NCBI GenBank assembly: GCA_023053685.1
Contig: JALIGW010000021.1
Span: 14,327,592-14,391,591, forward strand
Direction: 5' to 3'
From: Diadophis punctatus similis
Lineage: Eukaryota > Chordata > Lepidosauria > Squamata > Dipsadidae
Length of the DNA stretch: 64,000 nt
A program made the position numbers and the translations under genes. Under the pieces are notes generated by a model, which saw only the letters and a program-made list of their open reading frames with translations, did no database searches and was not told the DNA's origin. Positions 20,513 through 30,981 of the stretch are shown one piece after another (within the stretch, counting starts at the first letter, position 1; every line of letters begins with the position of its first letter).

Positions 20513-20758
20513 AGAGCTGAAGTGGTGCAGTGGTTAAATGCAGCCATTGCAGGCTGACTGCTAGTTCAACAGTTCAGCTGTTCAAATCTCACTAGGCTCA
20601 AGGTTGACTCAGCCTTCCATCCTTCCGAGGTGGGTAAAATGAGGACCCAGATTGTTGGGGGCAATATGCTGAACTCTGTAAACCGCTTAGAGAGTGCTGT
20701 AAAGCACTATGAAGCGGTATATAAGAAAAGTGCTATATAAGAGAAGTGCTATTAAAAT
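20513..20758 (+). mobile_element. Sauria-type tRNA SINE
   Basis: A tRNA-like start (GTGGTGCAGTGGTTAAATGC) is followed by GGCTCAAGGTTGACTCAGCC, TTCCGAGGTGGGTAAAATGA, CCCAGATTGTTGGGGGCAAT and GAGAGTGCTGTAAAGCAC. It ends at AAGTGCTATTAAAAT. The 3' part of this SINE resembles BovB tails, which fits mobilisation by the BovB LINEs present here. Confidence 0.9.
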
Positions 20759-20769
20759 ATCGTGGCTTG

Positions 20770-21129
20770 CAGGGGTGGGTTCCAACTTACCTCGCTGCCA
20801 GTTCTCTCCCTCCCGCACCGCGTGGGCACGCCTTGTGGGCATGTGCACCGTGAAGCGCGCACACGCATGCACAGTAACAAAACAAAAAAACCCAAAGCCG
20901 AAAAAAGATGGCAACCGTATGCACAGTGCCAGAACTCGGCTTCTGCGCATGCTCAGAAGGAAAAAAAATTCAAAAAAAAATTCAAAAAATAATAATAAAA
21001 ATAAAAAAAAGATGGTGGCGCCCACGGACTGGCACCGACCAATCTGATTTGGTGACATCATCATGACGTCACCAGCGGGTTGCTACCGGTTTGGGCGAAC
21101 CGCTCCGAACCGCTCCGAACCCACCCCTG
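20770..21129. mobile_element. hAT MITE (CAGGGGTGGGTTC ends), exact 8-bp TSD
   Basis: Starts CAGGGGTGGGTTCC and ends GAACCCACCCCTG as terminal inverted repeats. Flanked on both sides by GTGGCTTG (20762-20769 and 21130-21137), an exact 8-bp duplication typical of hAT transposons. The interior holds CATGCGC-rich stretches, an AAGATGGTGGCGCCCAC motif and TGACGTCA. No transposase is present. Related copies occur at 27027, 32204, 32795, 43769 and 44928. Confidence 0.93.
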
Positions 21130-21171
21130 GTGGCTTGGTATATCATGTGAATGCTGCTTAGATGCAATACA

Positions 21172-21529
21172 GGAAGTCTTTAGTGCCCATTCAAAATTAC
21201 AACAGCACTGAAAAAAGTGGCTTGTGACCATTTTTCACACTTATGACCATTCCTGCATTCCCATGGACACGTGATCAAAACTGAGACGCTCGGCAACTGT
21301 CTCATATTTATGACGGTTGCAGTGTCCTGGGGGGTGTCACATGATCCCGTTTTGCGACCTTCTGACAAACAAAGCCCATGAGGAAGCCAGATTCACTTAA
21401 CAACCGTGTTACTGTAGTGATTCACTGAATAACTGTTGTAAAATGGGACAAAGATCACTTAACAAATGTTTCACTTGGCAACAGGAACTTTGGGTTCAAT
21501 TGCGGTCGTAAGTCGAGGACTACGTGTAT
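21172..21529 (+). mobile_element. TA-target MITE copy
   Basis: Interior blocks ATTACAACAGCACTGAAAA, TGACGGTTGCAGTGTCC and GCGACCTTCTGACAAACAAAG. Ends GTCGAGGACTACGTG followed by TA. The left terminus is eroded. Confidence 0.8.
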
Positions 21530-22190
21530 TCTTGCTCTTGTTATTATTCCTTCTCAATCGGCCTGGCGCTTTTCAGAGGCCCGGAGTCACCAAATTTCTG
21601 TCCGATGGGAGATTCTCAATTATAATTATTGGAATTATTTGCATGGTTTAAGATTCATGCTTGCCCCGACCGACACTCTAACAGCAATTCTTGTCTAATG
21701 GAGTTTGGATTTTTTTAAAAAAGGAAACTTCCAGTTGCTCTTAACTGAGAGAGGAATGTAACTGGGATGATCCCGGGGTCTCCCAGAGTGGAATCTAATC
21801 TGGCTGGATCACACCTTACGTAACCATGTTTATGCAAGACAGAAACAGGGACAACGATCAATTTTTTTGGACAAATGGTTTGACTTTGTAGCTTTTGCTT
21901 CTCACGCACGCACGGAGCAATTGTGGAAAAATATGTCCAGAGCGCAAAGCCCGGATAGCCAACAGGAAAGCGTACTTGATTAACAGGAAGGTATAATTTA
22001 CACCCTAGAAAGTGATCCCTGCCAACGGATAACGGCGTGATTCATTCATCCAAGTTGAGTTCTTGGGGAAAAGCGGAATGGGTGGGTGGGTGGGAGGCAC
22101 TAGATAGGGTACCCCAAATCACACACAGTGTCAAGCAATTAGCATTGTTTCGTCGGCTTCTTAATGGGTCCAATCTTCCCTCTGTGGCAT
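21530..22190. other. Unassigned intronic DNA
   Basis: No repeat or exon recognised. A (GGGT)n run lies near 22080. Confidence 0.4.
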
Positions 22191-22191
22191 A

Positions 22192-22584
22192 CAGGTGATC
22201 CTCATCTCACAAGAGTTCGTTTAGCGACCGTTCGAAGTTACAACGGCACTGATTAAAGTGACTTTTGTCCATTTTTCACAGTTATGACGGTTGCAGCATC
22301 CCTATGGCCAGATGCTTTACATTTGGATGCTTGGCAGCTGGTTCATATTTATGACCGTTACAGGGTCCTGGGATCATGTGATCCCTTTTTGTGGCAAGCA
22401 AAGTCAATGGGGGGAAGCCAGATTCGCTTAGCGACCAGATGACTAATTTAACAACTGCAACCATTCGCTTAATAAATGTGGCAAAGGAAAGTCGTAAGAT
22501 ATGGCAAAAGCCGCTCTCGACAAACAACTCATTTTGCATCATACATTTTGGGCTCAATTGTGGTCGTAAGTCGAGGATTATCTG
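22192..22584 (+). mobile_element. TA-target MITE, near full length
   Basis: Bounded by TA on both sides (22190-22191 and 22585-22586). Starts CAGGTGATCCTCATCTCAC and ends AAGTCGAGGATTATCTG. At 393 bp it has the same length class as 38573-38964. Confidence 0.88.
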
Positions 22585-22707
22585 TAGGGGTGTGTTTTAA
22601 TTCAGCTGGAACTGCCCCCCTGCCTGATAAACAGAGGAGGAACCAAATGCCAATATTAATGACTTCCATTAATAAATGCTGCACTTAATTGGATGAAGGG
22701 CCTAGAC

Positions 22708-23042
22708 CCATGATGGTCAACCTATGGCACGTGTGCCACAGGTGGCACGCAGAGCCCTCTCTGTGGACATGTGAGCCATCGCCCCAGCTCAGCTCCGCCG
22801 CGCATGTGCACGTGCCTCCCGACGGCCAGCTTGTTTCCGGGTCTCTGCCGTGCATGCGCGGGGGGCGGGGCGCATGCGGGAGATGCGTGCAAATTCATGG
22901 GGGCATGCGCATGGGTTGTGCACGCATGCACGGAGTGCACACAGGGGGGTCGCAAGTGCATGCACGGGGGGCGGGGGGATTGTGCGCACATTGCATTATG
23001 GGTGTTTTTGGCACTCGGCGCCAAAAAGGTTAGCCATCACTC
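22708..23042. mobile_element. hAT MITE (TGATGGCGAACC ends), 7/8 TSD
   Basis: The ends are ATGATGGTCAACC and GGTTAGCCATCACT, diverged forms of the TIR seen intact at 33121 and 61138. Flanks GCCTAGAC (22700-22707) and GCCTAGAT (23043-23050) are an 8-bp duplication with one mismatch. The interior is rich in GCATGCGC. Frames of 60-114 codons across it are not genes. Confidence 0.88.
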
Positions 23043-23070
23043 GCCTAGATATGAATATATATCTATAATA

Positions 23071-23527
23071 CAGGTACTGTAGTCCTTGACTTATGACCAC
23101 AACTGAGCCCAGAATTTCTGTTGCTAAGTGAGAAATTTGTGAAGTGAGTTTTGCTCCATTTTACGACTTTTCTGGCCACAGTTATTAAGTGAATCACTGC
23201 AGTTATTAAGATAGTAACACGGCTGTTAAGTGAACCTGGCTTAACCTTTGACTTTGCTTGTCAGAAGGTCGCCAAAGGGGGTCACGTGACCCCCGGACCC
23301 TGCAAGCGTCATAAATATGAGTCAGTTGTCAAAAGTCTGAATTTTGGTCACACGAGCGTGGGGATGCTGCAACGGTCGTAAGTGTGAAAAACGATCCTAA
23401 GTCAATTTTTTCAGTGCCCTTGAACCTTGGCAAATGATTCACATTTATGACGGTTGCAGTAACCAATGTCTCACATAGCAGCATAAATTTTGGGCTCAAT
23501 TGTGGTCGTTAAGTCAAGGACTACCTG
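23071..23527 (+). mobile_element. TA-target MITE, longer copy
   Basis: CAGGTACTGTAGTCCTTGAC start and GTCAAGGACTACCTG end, with TA at both outer edges. About 457 bp: an extra 3' half (TTGAACCTTGGCAAATGATT) suggests a nested or chimeric copy. Confidence 0.82.
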
Positions 23528-23534
23528 TAATTGA

Positions 23535-23870
23535 TTTGGAAGGGAACCTCAGAGGTCTTCTAGCCCAACCCTTTGCTCAAGGCAGGAGCCTTAGACAGAA
23601 TGACAGGGCTGGAAGGGAACCTCAGAGGTCTTCTAGCCCAACCCCCTTGCTCAAGGCAGGAGCCTTATACCCAGATTGAGGACTCAGATCGTTGGGGGCA
23701 ATATGCTGGCTCTGTAAAACTGCTTCGAGAGGCTGCAAAGCGCAAAGTCAAAAGGCTGTGGCTATACAGAATAATCAGGTTGGAAGGGTACCTCGGAAGT
23801 CTTCTAATCCAACCCCCGGCTCGAGACAAGAGACCCCATCCCATCCCATTGTCCAGTCTACTTTGGACCC
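23535..23870. mobile_element. Serial CR1 3'-end pieces around a SINE scrap
   Basis: Three pieces of minus-strand CR1 terminus (GGAAGGGAACCTCAGAGGTC twice, then TTGGAAGGGTACCTCGGAAG) surround a Sauria SINE fragment (GGACTCAGATCGTTGGGGGC). Confidence 0.75.
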
Positions 23871-23880
23871 ATCGGGGATC

Positions 23881-23947
23881 CCTCTGTGTGTGTGTGTATG
23901 TGTGTGTGCGTGTGAGAGAGAGAGAGAGAGAGAGTGGGGGGGGGGGT
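23881..23947. repeat. (TG)n (GA)n and G-run next to ATOH8 exon 1 donor
   Basis: A TG repeat passes into a GA repeat, then ten or more G. It ends about 55 bp inside intron 1 from the exon 1 splice donor. Confidence 0.95.
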
Positions 23948-25060
23948 TCCCCGACCTTCCCCGGCAGGAGTGGGGGTTGCGGGCCCCCCAGCGGGCCCGC
24001 CTTACCTGCTTGCGGAGCGCCTCGAAGGCGGCGCTGATGGTGTGCACCCGGGTCCGCTCGCGGGCGTTGGCCAGAAGCCGCCGGGTCTGCTGCAGCGCTT
24101 TGATCTCCGAGGCGGCGCCGTTGCCGGCCGGGTCGCTCGGCCGCTTGCGGGGCGAGGTGGAGCCCTCGGGGCCGCCGCCGTTATACAAGAGCCGGGAAGG
24201 GACGGCGGCCAAGGGGCTCTCGGGGACCCCCGCAGACGGCGGCTCCTCGGGGAAGAGCGGCTCTTGGCAGCGCAGCGCCGCCGGGAAGGGCGCCTCCACC
24301 CCCGGCAGAGCCCCGGCTCCTCGCCCGCCTTCGGGGAAGCTCGGGGGTCGCGGGGAAGACGGGCGCACGTGCTCCGGGACCCCCGTCTGCCCCGCTCCGC
24401 CGCTTCCTCCGCCGCGCAAGCCCGGCCGGCTCCTGCGCTTGAGCTTCTGGATGCCGCGCAACTCCTTGAGGCAGAAGCGCTTCCAGCGCGTCTCCGCGTC
24501 CATCAGCTGCAAGTTCTTCATGCCGGGCGCCGGCTGGGCTGGCTGGCCTTGCTAAGGGCCGGCCTGGAGCTTTTCCCCGGACGCGGCGGCGGCGCCTTTG
24601 CGGAACAGCTGCTGCTGCCTGGCGCTTTTGCAAGCCCGGCTTCGCGCAAGCGGCGCGGACGGGCGGGGGAGGCTGTCAGCTGAAGTCCCGGCTGCTCTGG
24701 CTGCTGCCGCCGATGCCGCCGCCGCTGCTGCAGCGTTGGGGGGGCCGCCCAGCCCAGCCAGCCATCTGGGTTTGCTTAAGCCTCCGTTTGGCACAGGAGA
24801 CCCCCGGGGGGAGGGGGGAGGGAGGGGGGCGCGATCTTCCTCTTCTTTGCGCAGCAGCTGGGTTGATCCCCCGCTCCCCCGCCCGTCTCCCCCCGCCCGC
24901 CCGCTCTTCCTTGGCGGGGCAGTCAGCCGCGCAGCCCCGACCCCGAGAAGGAAGAGAGCCTGGGGAGGGGAGGGGTCTTAGGTCCCCGCCGCTTGTCGTC
25001 TCCGAGGCTGTCCCGCAGGCGGCGACTTGGAAGGGGGCGTCTCTTCTCAGCCCCCTCCTG
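23940..25060. promoter_or_regulatory. ATOH8: CpG-island-like block over ATOH8 exon 1 and 5' region
   Basis: This is the only long GC- and CpG-dense stretch in the window. It covers the exon 1 donor, all of coding exon 1 and about 540 bp upstream, and has many GCGC, CCGCC and GGGCGG-type motifs. I see no convincing TATA box. A CpG-island promoter is inferred, not shown. Confidence 0.75.
24006..24521 (-). CDS. ATOH8: ATOH8 coding exon 1 (N-terminus and first half of bHLH)
   Basis: Encodes residues 1-172. The start at 24521 (MKNLQLMDAETRWKRFCLKE) aligns with the known ATOH8 N-terminus, and an in-frame TAG lies 11 codons upstream (24554-24552), so this is the first Met. The conserved KEL..I.KLKR block is at about residues 19-29. 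A Gly/Pro/Arg-rich linker follows, then SPRKRP (123-128), SEIKALQQTRRLL and the basic region NARERTR (152-158), with helix 1 ending ALRKQ at 172. The donor is CAG|GTAAGG. ATOH8 is a nuclear bHLH factor of the atonal group (NET subfamily) that binds E-boxes and acts in neural, kidney, muscle and vascular development and in hepcidin/BMP signalling. The linker appears shorter than in the human protein (321 residues in all; here 236 plus the missing end). No frame breaks are seen. Confidence 0.96.
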
Positions 25061-25109
25061 CTGAGACCATCTGTGCCCATCCTGAAAGGCGAAACGATCC
25101 CGAATGCAG

Positions 25110-26372
25110 AATGAGAGAGTGGGAAGGGACCTTGGAGGTCTTCTAGTCCAACCCCCTGCTCAGGAAGGAAACCCTATGCCATTTCAGATAAACGGCTGGC
25201 CAGTCTCTTCTTAAAAACCTCCAGTGATGGAGCACCCTCAACTTCTGGTGGCAAGTTGTGCCACTGGTTAATTGTTCTCACTGTCAGGAAATTTTTCCTT
25301 AGTTCCAAATTGCTTCTCTCCTTGGTTAGTTTCCATCCATTGTCTCTTGTCCTGCCTTCTGGTGCTTTGGAAAATAAGTTGACTTCCTCTTCTTTGTGGC
25401 AGCCCCTCAAATAATGGAACACTGCTATCATGTCACCCTTCTTCCTTCTTTCCATTAAACGAGACATACCCATACCCATATCCTGCAACCGTTCTTCATA
25501 TGTTTTAGCCTCCAGTCTCCTAATCATCTTTGTTGCTCTTCTCTGCACTCTTTCTAGAGTCTCAGTGTCACTTTTTGTATTTTGGTGACCAAAACTGAAC
25601 ACAGTATTCCAAATGTATACACCAGTGCAGTATAAAAATAGGATTAATACTTCTTTTGATCTTGATGCTGTCCCTGTGTTAATGCAGCCTAGGATTGCAT
25701 TGGCCTTTTTGGCAGCTGCAGCACACGGCTGGCTCACACGCTTAAGTATCCCAGATTCCCAGATACCTCGCACAGGCACTACTACTGACCCAGGTGCTAC
25801 CTATCCTATACCTGTGCATTTGGTTGTTTTTTTTCTTGCCTAAGTGAAAAACCTTATTCTTCTCATCACTAAATTGCCTTTTGTTGGATAAGGCCCAGAT
25901 CCTTCTGGATCGTCACTCTATCTTCTAAAGCAGGAGTGTCAAACTCGATTTCATTGAGGGCCGCATCAGGGTTGTGTTTGATCTTGGGGAGGGCAGGGTG
26001 TGTGTGACCAGCTGAACGTCATTCATGTGGGGGGGCACCTGTGGCGGCCCGAGCACTCTGCCAGCGAAAATGGGTCCCCGAGCTCCATTTTTGGCTGTGA
26101 CAGCCTCCTGCAACCCTCTGCCAGCCAAAACGGAGCTCGGGAGGGCTGTGCGCCATCCTCCCGAGCTCCGTTTGGCAGAGGCACTGCGGGCCGGTTCTTG
26201 TTTCCTGGGCAGCCCCGTGGGCCAGATCTAAGCACCCCGTAGGCCGGATCCGGCCCGTGAGCCTTGAGTTTGACAGCCCTGTTCTAAAGGGTTGGCTATT
26301 CCCGCCATCTTGGTGTTGTTCCGCAAATTTGATGAGTTCCCTTTCTATCCCCTCATCTAAATGGTTAAATCC
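25110..26372 (-). mobile_element. Longest CR1 fragment, split by a hAT MITE
   Basis: 25110-25780 (minus) encodes the CR1 C-terminus from VSQPCAAAAKKANAILGCIN to the 3' UTR. 25780-25930 continues upstream into GGATAAGGCCCAGATCCTTC. After the MITE (25931-26281) CR1 resumes with GTTGGCTATTCCCGCCATCT and CGCAAATTTGATGAGTTCCC. Rejoined across the insertion the order is that of a single CR1 of about 0.9 kb. Confidence 0.92.
25931..26281. mobile_element. hAT MITE (GTGTCAAACTC ends), exact 8-bp TSD
   Basis: CAGGAGTGTCAAACTCG at the left and TTGAGTTTGACAGCCCTG at the right are the TIRs. TTCTAAAG flanks both ends (25923-25930 and 26282-26289). It sits inside the CR1 copy above. A third hAT family, distinct from the other two. 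Confidence 0.94.
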
Positions 26373-26948
26373 CCCCTCCCTCCTAGGGGTTTGCTAGATT
26401 TTCATCAGGAATGGAGAAGAATGAGGATAAATGGACAGCCATTGAAGCGCCAAGAGAGAATGTGGGAGGTGAAGCCAGACTGAGCGCTTGGAGATTATTT
26501 CTGTGTGGCAAGGGAAGGACCAGAAGACATTCCTCCACTCTCCTGCAGAATATAGTCGGGGAGCATTGTTTTTCATTCTTGAGGATCTCCTTTGCCAAAA
26601 CGTTGGGGTGGGGCTGGAACAGTGAGTTGCTTGCTGGGACTCTTTGCAAGGTTCTTTGTGGATAATGTCACACGGATGCACTTCAAGCTGGACTCCAGGA
26701 TCAGGGCAGGCTGCGGTGAGATCTTCTCGGTCACAGGATCTCCTGCTATTCTGGATCCTTTTCCGCTTGTTGATCTTGGAGAATTTGGGCAGCGGGCTTG
26801 GAAGGAGACAGACTTCCCTTGCCTCTCCTAACTAATGAGATCTTTGCAAGCCAACCGGTTCTTCTGAAGAGCTCTTCGTTTTCCATGTCATTTCCATAAT
26901 GTCCACCATGGTGTCCCGCCAGTTTGGCTGGCAGATTAAGGTTTTCAT
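26373..26948. other. Unassigned DNA upstream of ATOH8
   Basis: About 1.9 kb 5' of the ATOH8 start codon and not recognised as repeat. An overlapping pair of 80-95-codon frames (26394-26681) is unrecognised. It is a candidate for promoter-proximal regulatory sequence by position only. Confidence 0.4.
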
Positions 26949-26949
26949 A

Positions 26950-28043
26950 AAAAAAAAGATGTTGAGATTCTAGGAAAAAGTGCAGAGAAGAGCAACAAAG
27001 AGGATTAGGGGACTGGAGGCTAAAACCAGGAGCGGGTTCCTAATTTTTTTACTACCACTCTGTGGGCGTGGCTTATTTTGTGGGTGTGGCTTGCCAGCCA
27101 TGTGACCGGGTGGGTGTGGGCCTCGGGAGCTTGGCAGAGGCTGGAGAAGTGGGGGGCATTGCCCCCCCGCAACGCAGCCCCCCACAGTGGGAGCAGCAAG
27201 ACCGCGGCAGCGGTTCTTTTAGGAGGCTCCGTCCGGCCTGAATGCTTCTCCCCATTCGATGATCCTAGGCTCCTGCCGCCTGTTCCCCCCCCTCAGCAGC
27301 TCGAGAAGCCTCGAACGTGCGAAAATGCCTGGGATATCACCACGCATTCATGGCTTCTTGGACTGCTGAAGGGAGGGGAATGGAGATAGGTCCTGCCTCC
27401 CATTCTTTCAGCATCTCACATGCTCCCTCAGCCATCCTCCCCTGCTTGGACTCACTGTGGGATAGGAAGGCAGCGCATGCGCAGTGCCGGAAGCTTGGCT
27501 TCTGGGCATGCGCAGAATTAAAAAAAAATTTAAAAAAATTTTTTTTAATGGCGGCGCCCAGGCACCAGCAACTGACCGCACCGGTACCGTGACGTCACCA
27601 ACAGGCCGCTACTGGTGCTATAGAGTGGACCGCACCGGTAGGAACCCACCACTGAAGAACGGTTGCAGGAACTGAGTAGGTCTAGTTTAATGAAAAGAAG
27701 GACCAGGGGAGACATGATAGCAGTCTTCCAATACTTGAGGGGTTGCCATAAAGAAGAAGGAGTCAAGCTATTCTCCAAAGCACCTGAGGTTAGAATAAGA
27801 AGCAATGGGTGGAAACTAAACAAGGAGAGAAGCAACTTAGAACTAAGGAGAAATTTCCTGACAGTCAGAACAATTAATCAGTGGAACAGCTTGCCTCCAG
27901 AAGTTATGAATTCTCCTTGCTGGAAGTTTTTGAGAAGAGATTGGACAACCATTTGTCTGAAATGGTATAGGGTCTCCTGCCTGAGCAGGGGGTTGGACTA
28001 GAAGACCTCCAAGGTCCCTTCCAACTCTGTTATTCTATTCTAT
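26950..28043 (+). mobile_element. CR1 3' fragment interrupted by hAT MITE
   Basis: 26950-27026 (AAGATGTTGAGATTCTAGG...GGAGGCTAAAAC) continues at 27655 (AAGAACGGTTGCAGGAACTG) and runs to the terminus CCAACTCTGTTATTCTATTC. Five bases of CR1 expected between the two parts are missing, so the junction was altered after insertion. Confidence 0.9.
27027..27654. mobile_element. hAT MITE, long form, no clean TSD
   Basis: Starts CAGGAGCGGGTTCC with TTACTACCACTCTGTGGGC, and ends GGTAGGAACCCACCACTG. Internal sequence matches the reverse complement of 43769-44322, including GTGGGCGTGGCTTATTTTG and GCGCATGCGCAGTGCCGG. The flanking 8-mers (GCTAAAAC and AAGAACGG) do not match. Confidence 0.85.
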
Positions 28044-28264
28044 TAACTTGTGTCAACCTTTGGCAGTCTATTTGTGGCCCTGAGTGGCCTCTGGGGATGG
28101 AGGAAGGGATGTGCCCAAGTTTTCAAGCCTGGTTTTAGCCTTGCAGAAGGTTCTCTTGATGGAAACCAACTTCTGGGATTCACAATAACCTCCCATTTAA
28201 GGTGTATCCCCTTTAAACTACCCCAAGCAGTTGACTGTTCAAGTCAGGAAGAATGGGATAAAAT

Positions 28265-28547
28265 TCCATAACTCACATTTGGGATGAAATTTGGTGGTGT
28301 GATCTTGGGTCTTGAGGGGCTGCAACAGGGCACGAGGGTGGAGGGGCTGCCCATCCTTGGTGCATGATGTTCCTGAGACCACGGAATCCACGGATCGCCA
28401 ATGGTGACCACATGATCCTGGGACACTGCAACTGTCATATATAGGAGCCAGTTGCCAAGCGGCTGAATTTTGATCACATGACCAGGGGGTGCAACAATGG
28501 TCATAAGTGTGAAAAATGGTCATTATTGGAAGACTGCCTGTATCATG
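28265..28547 (+). mobile_element. TA-target MITE, partial
   Basis: Recognisable from about 28398: GATCCTGGGACACTGCAAC, GTTGCCAAGCGGCTGAATTT, TCATAAGTGTGAAAAATGGT and AGACTGCCTGTAT. The left half is not recognisable. Confidence 0.65.
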
Positions 28548-28616
28548 ACTATTTTATGTGAGTATGTGTATTTGTGTGCATGCATAGTCTTTCACAAGTT
28601 CCTTTAGAATATAAAA

Positions 28617-28930
28617 AAGGATGGGAAGGGAAGGGAGGAAGGAAAGGAAAGGAAAGGAAAAAAGGGAAAGGAAGGGAAGAGGAAAGGAAAGGAAAGGAAA
28701 GGAAAAAAGGGAAAGTACGGGAAGGGAAGGGAAGAGGAAAGGAAAGGAAAGAAGGTAAGGAAAAAGGGAAAGGACAGGAAGGGAAAGGAAGGGAGGAAGG
28801 AAAGGAAAGGAAAAAAGGGAAAGGAAAGGAAGGGAGGAAGGAAGGAAGGAAAGGAAAGGAAAAAAGGGAAAGGAAAAAAGGGAAGAAAAGGAAAGAGGAA
28901 AGGAAAGGAAAAAGAAGGGAAGGAAATAGG
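28617..28930. repeat. Polypurine GGAAA/GGGAA tract
   Basis: About 310 bp of GGAAAGGAAAGG-type sequence with AAAAAGGGAAAGG interruptions repeating at irregular distances. Frames of 124-135 codons are low-complexity artefacts. Confidence 0.96.
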
Positions 28931-29605
28931 CCCAGTTGCTTCAAATTCTCTCCTTCCTTTCTTTTCTATGTACTCCATTAGATGCTTTCATTATCTGATC
29001 TCTATTCCATACATTAAAGTGACACCATGCGAAAATCTGTTTCCAATTTCCCCAAAGTTTTCTCCTCTGCCAAAAAAAAAAAACCCCTTCTTTTTTTCTT
29101 TTGCCCTAAGGAATCACAACATTTTCCTCCCCGTTCAACACCGCCCCCCCTCTTTCCGAGCAACCCCCTCCTCCAGATTCACGGAGTTCTTGTTCTTATC
29201 TGGCTTATCAGCTGGATGAGGAGGGAACGTGTGGAAGAACCTGGCCTTCCTTGCATTGTGCAGGCTGCTCCTTCGGTAGCTTCCTCACTTCAGTTAAATT
29301 CCCAGGTTTTTGGGGGGAGGGGGGGAGTAATAATAACATCTACTTTTTTGGGGAGATTGGGAAGCAGGACCAACAAGCTTCGGGGGAGCTGGGAGGATCC
29401 ATAGCACGAGAAGGAAAACACACACATGCACCAGCTTTTGGCATTCCTTCAGAAGCCATGAAGTTAGCAGGAATTTGGGAGAAATGATCAATCTGTCATT
29501 GGCCTGTGATTATAAGATTGCAAATGTAAGGTGGGCCACTGTGGCTTAGTTGCCTTTTAAAAAAATTCCCTAGTATCTGTGCAGAGTTTCTTACTGGCAC
29601 GTTCC
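28931..29605. other. Unassigned DNA
   Basis: No exon or repeat family recognised. C-rich and A-rich runs near 29070-29165 and a G run near 29310. Confidence 0.4.
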
Positions 29606-29610
29606 GTACC

Positions 29611-29935
29611 ATAGTTCTTGACTTGCAACAGTTTTGTTTAGTGACTCTTTGAAGTTACGACAGCACTGATAAAAAGGGACATTTTTCACACTTACGGCTG
29701 TTGTAGCATCCCCAGGATCACGTGATCAAAATTCAGAGGCTTGGCCACTGGCATGTACTTATGACGGTTGCAGCGTCCCGGGGTCACGTGATCCCCTTTT
29801 GCGACCTTCTGACAAGCCAAGTCAATGGGGGAAGCCGGATTCGCTTAACAACCATGTTGTTAACAACTGCAGTGATTCGCTTAACAACTGTGGAAGAAAG
29901 GTTGTAAAACGGGGCAAAACTCACTTGACAGCTCT
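29611..29935 (+). mobile_element. TA-target MITE copy
   Basis: ATAGTTCTTGACTTGCAAC start. The interior has TTATGACGGTTGCAGCGTCC, GTCACGTGATCCCCTTTTGC and TAACAACTGCAGTGATTCGC. The right end is lost at the junction with the next repeat. Confidence 0.82.
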
Positions 29936-30228
29936 CTTATGGTCACCTAAGTAGTGCATAGCACAGTCCAAGAAGGCTTCACACCCATTTGCACTATTCA
30001 AGTGACCTGGAGGGCATAAATAAACCTCCAAGTGGCCTTAAGAACTCTCAGAGAGAGTACTAATGACCAGATGACTGCAAGGAATATTAATCCTCCACCC
30101 TTCAGTCAGAACTGAAGGAATCTTCTTGGATGAGAAGCGAAACCTCTTCAAGGAAAAACAAAGAAAGTCCAGTTGCCGCTTGAAAAAACACCTTTGGGAC
30201 AAACATGACCTGGATGACGGAGAATCTG
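29936..30228 (+). mobile_element. Penelope-like repeat: core plus one arm
   Basis: Core (29940-30100: GGTCACCTAAGTAGTGCA, GATAAATAAACCTCC-like, GACCAGATGACTGCAAGGAA) followed by a plus arm (GAACTGAAGGAATCTTCTTG to GACCTGGATGACGGAG). Confidence 0.62.
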
Positions 30229-30975
30229 CATAGATGTTATTGGTGACTCTTGGCTTTTATTGCTAGAAACTATGCCATGAATTAAAGGCAGCAAATCTTA
30301 ACCATCGCCAAGGAGGAAACTGATATTAGAGAGAGGTGAGCTAATGGGGATCTGACTAAACTCCCCATTTTTGTACTTTTAGAGAGTGCAAAATTTGTTC
30401 ATTTTTCAAAATTCCTTCTCGGACACACTTGTGTTTTTCCCTTTTGACCAAAAATCTCATCTTTTCCTTCTCCGACAGTTTCATTAGCCCTGCCTTCTCA
30501 GCCTCAGCTCTTCCTTGTGTACGATGCAATCTGGAAATTATTCGAAACCGATCCCGTGTGCCTTGTCTTAAAATTAAAAGCCCTAGAAAGTAAAGAGATC
30601 AGACATTCAGCGTGACATATTTTATTTCTGCTCTTTTGCGAAGATTTCAGAATGCTCCGCATTGCCAATCATTTAATGCAAGCCCATGAAAAGATGTGCT
30701 TAGGGAACACAAATTCTTTCCAGACACTCAGAAAAAGAGGCATTTTATAGTTTTGCAGTGTTATTATACATCAGTCTGAGAAATGCAAACACAACGTTAA
30801 AGAAGAATTCAGAGGGAGAGAGAGACGCACATTGTACCCTTTAGTTTACACTTAAAACTCTTTGTTCATTTCTGGTCAGACTCTGAAGGTCTCAAACTTG
30901 GAGGCTGTAGGCCACTGGTGGTCATTTTACAAAGTCATTTTTTGTTGTCTGTAGCCATCATATGGACACATGGAA
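30229..30975. other. Low-repeat AT-rich stretch, possible conserved noncoding DNA
   Basis: 750 bp without recognised repeats, about 5.7 kb upstream of the ATOH8 start codon. No frame of note. Its freedom from the dense repeats around it is the only reason to mark it. Confidence 0.35.
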
Positions 30976-30981
30976 TGACAA

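Larger units (their letters stand above)
10213..24005 (-). other. ATOH8: ATOH8 intron 1 (13.8 kb)
   Basis: Bounded by donor GTAAGG at 24005-24000 and acceptor GCAG at 10216-10213. It interrupts the bHLH domain after helix 1, in phase 0. It is filled with CR1, BovB, hAT and TA MITEs, SINEs and microsatellites, annotated separately. No other exon was recognised inside it. Confidence 0.9.

Noticed and set aside
22689..23082. Cys/His-rich frame of 114 codons resembling a metal-binding protein
   Set aside because: It lies wholly inside a hAT MITE with an 8-bp duplication; Cys and His codons come from GCATGCGC-rich DNA.
24181..24683. Other long frames over ATOH8 exon 1 (150 and 249-287 codons)
   Set aside because: GC-rich DNA keeps several frames open; only the frame from 24521 on the minus strand matches a known protein and joins exon 2.
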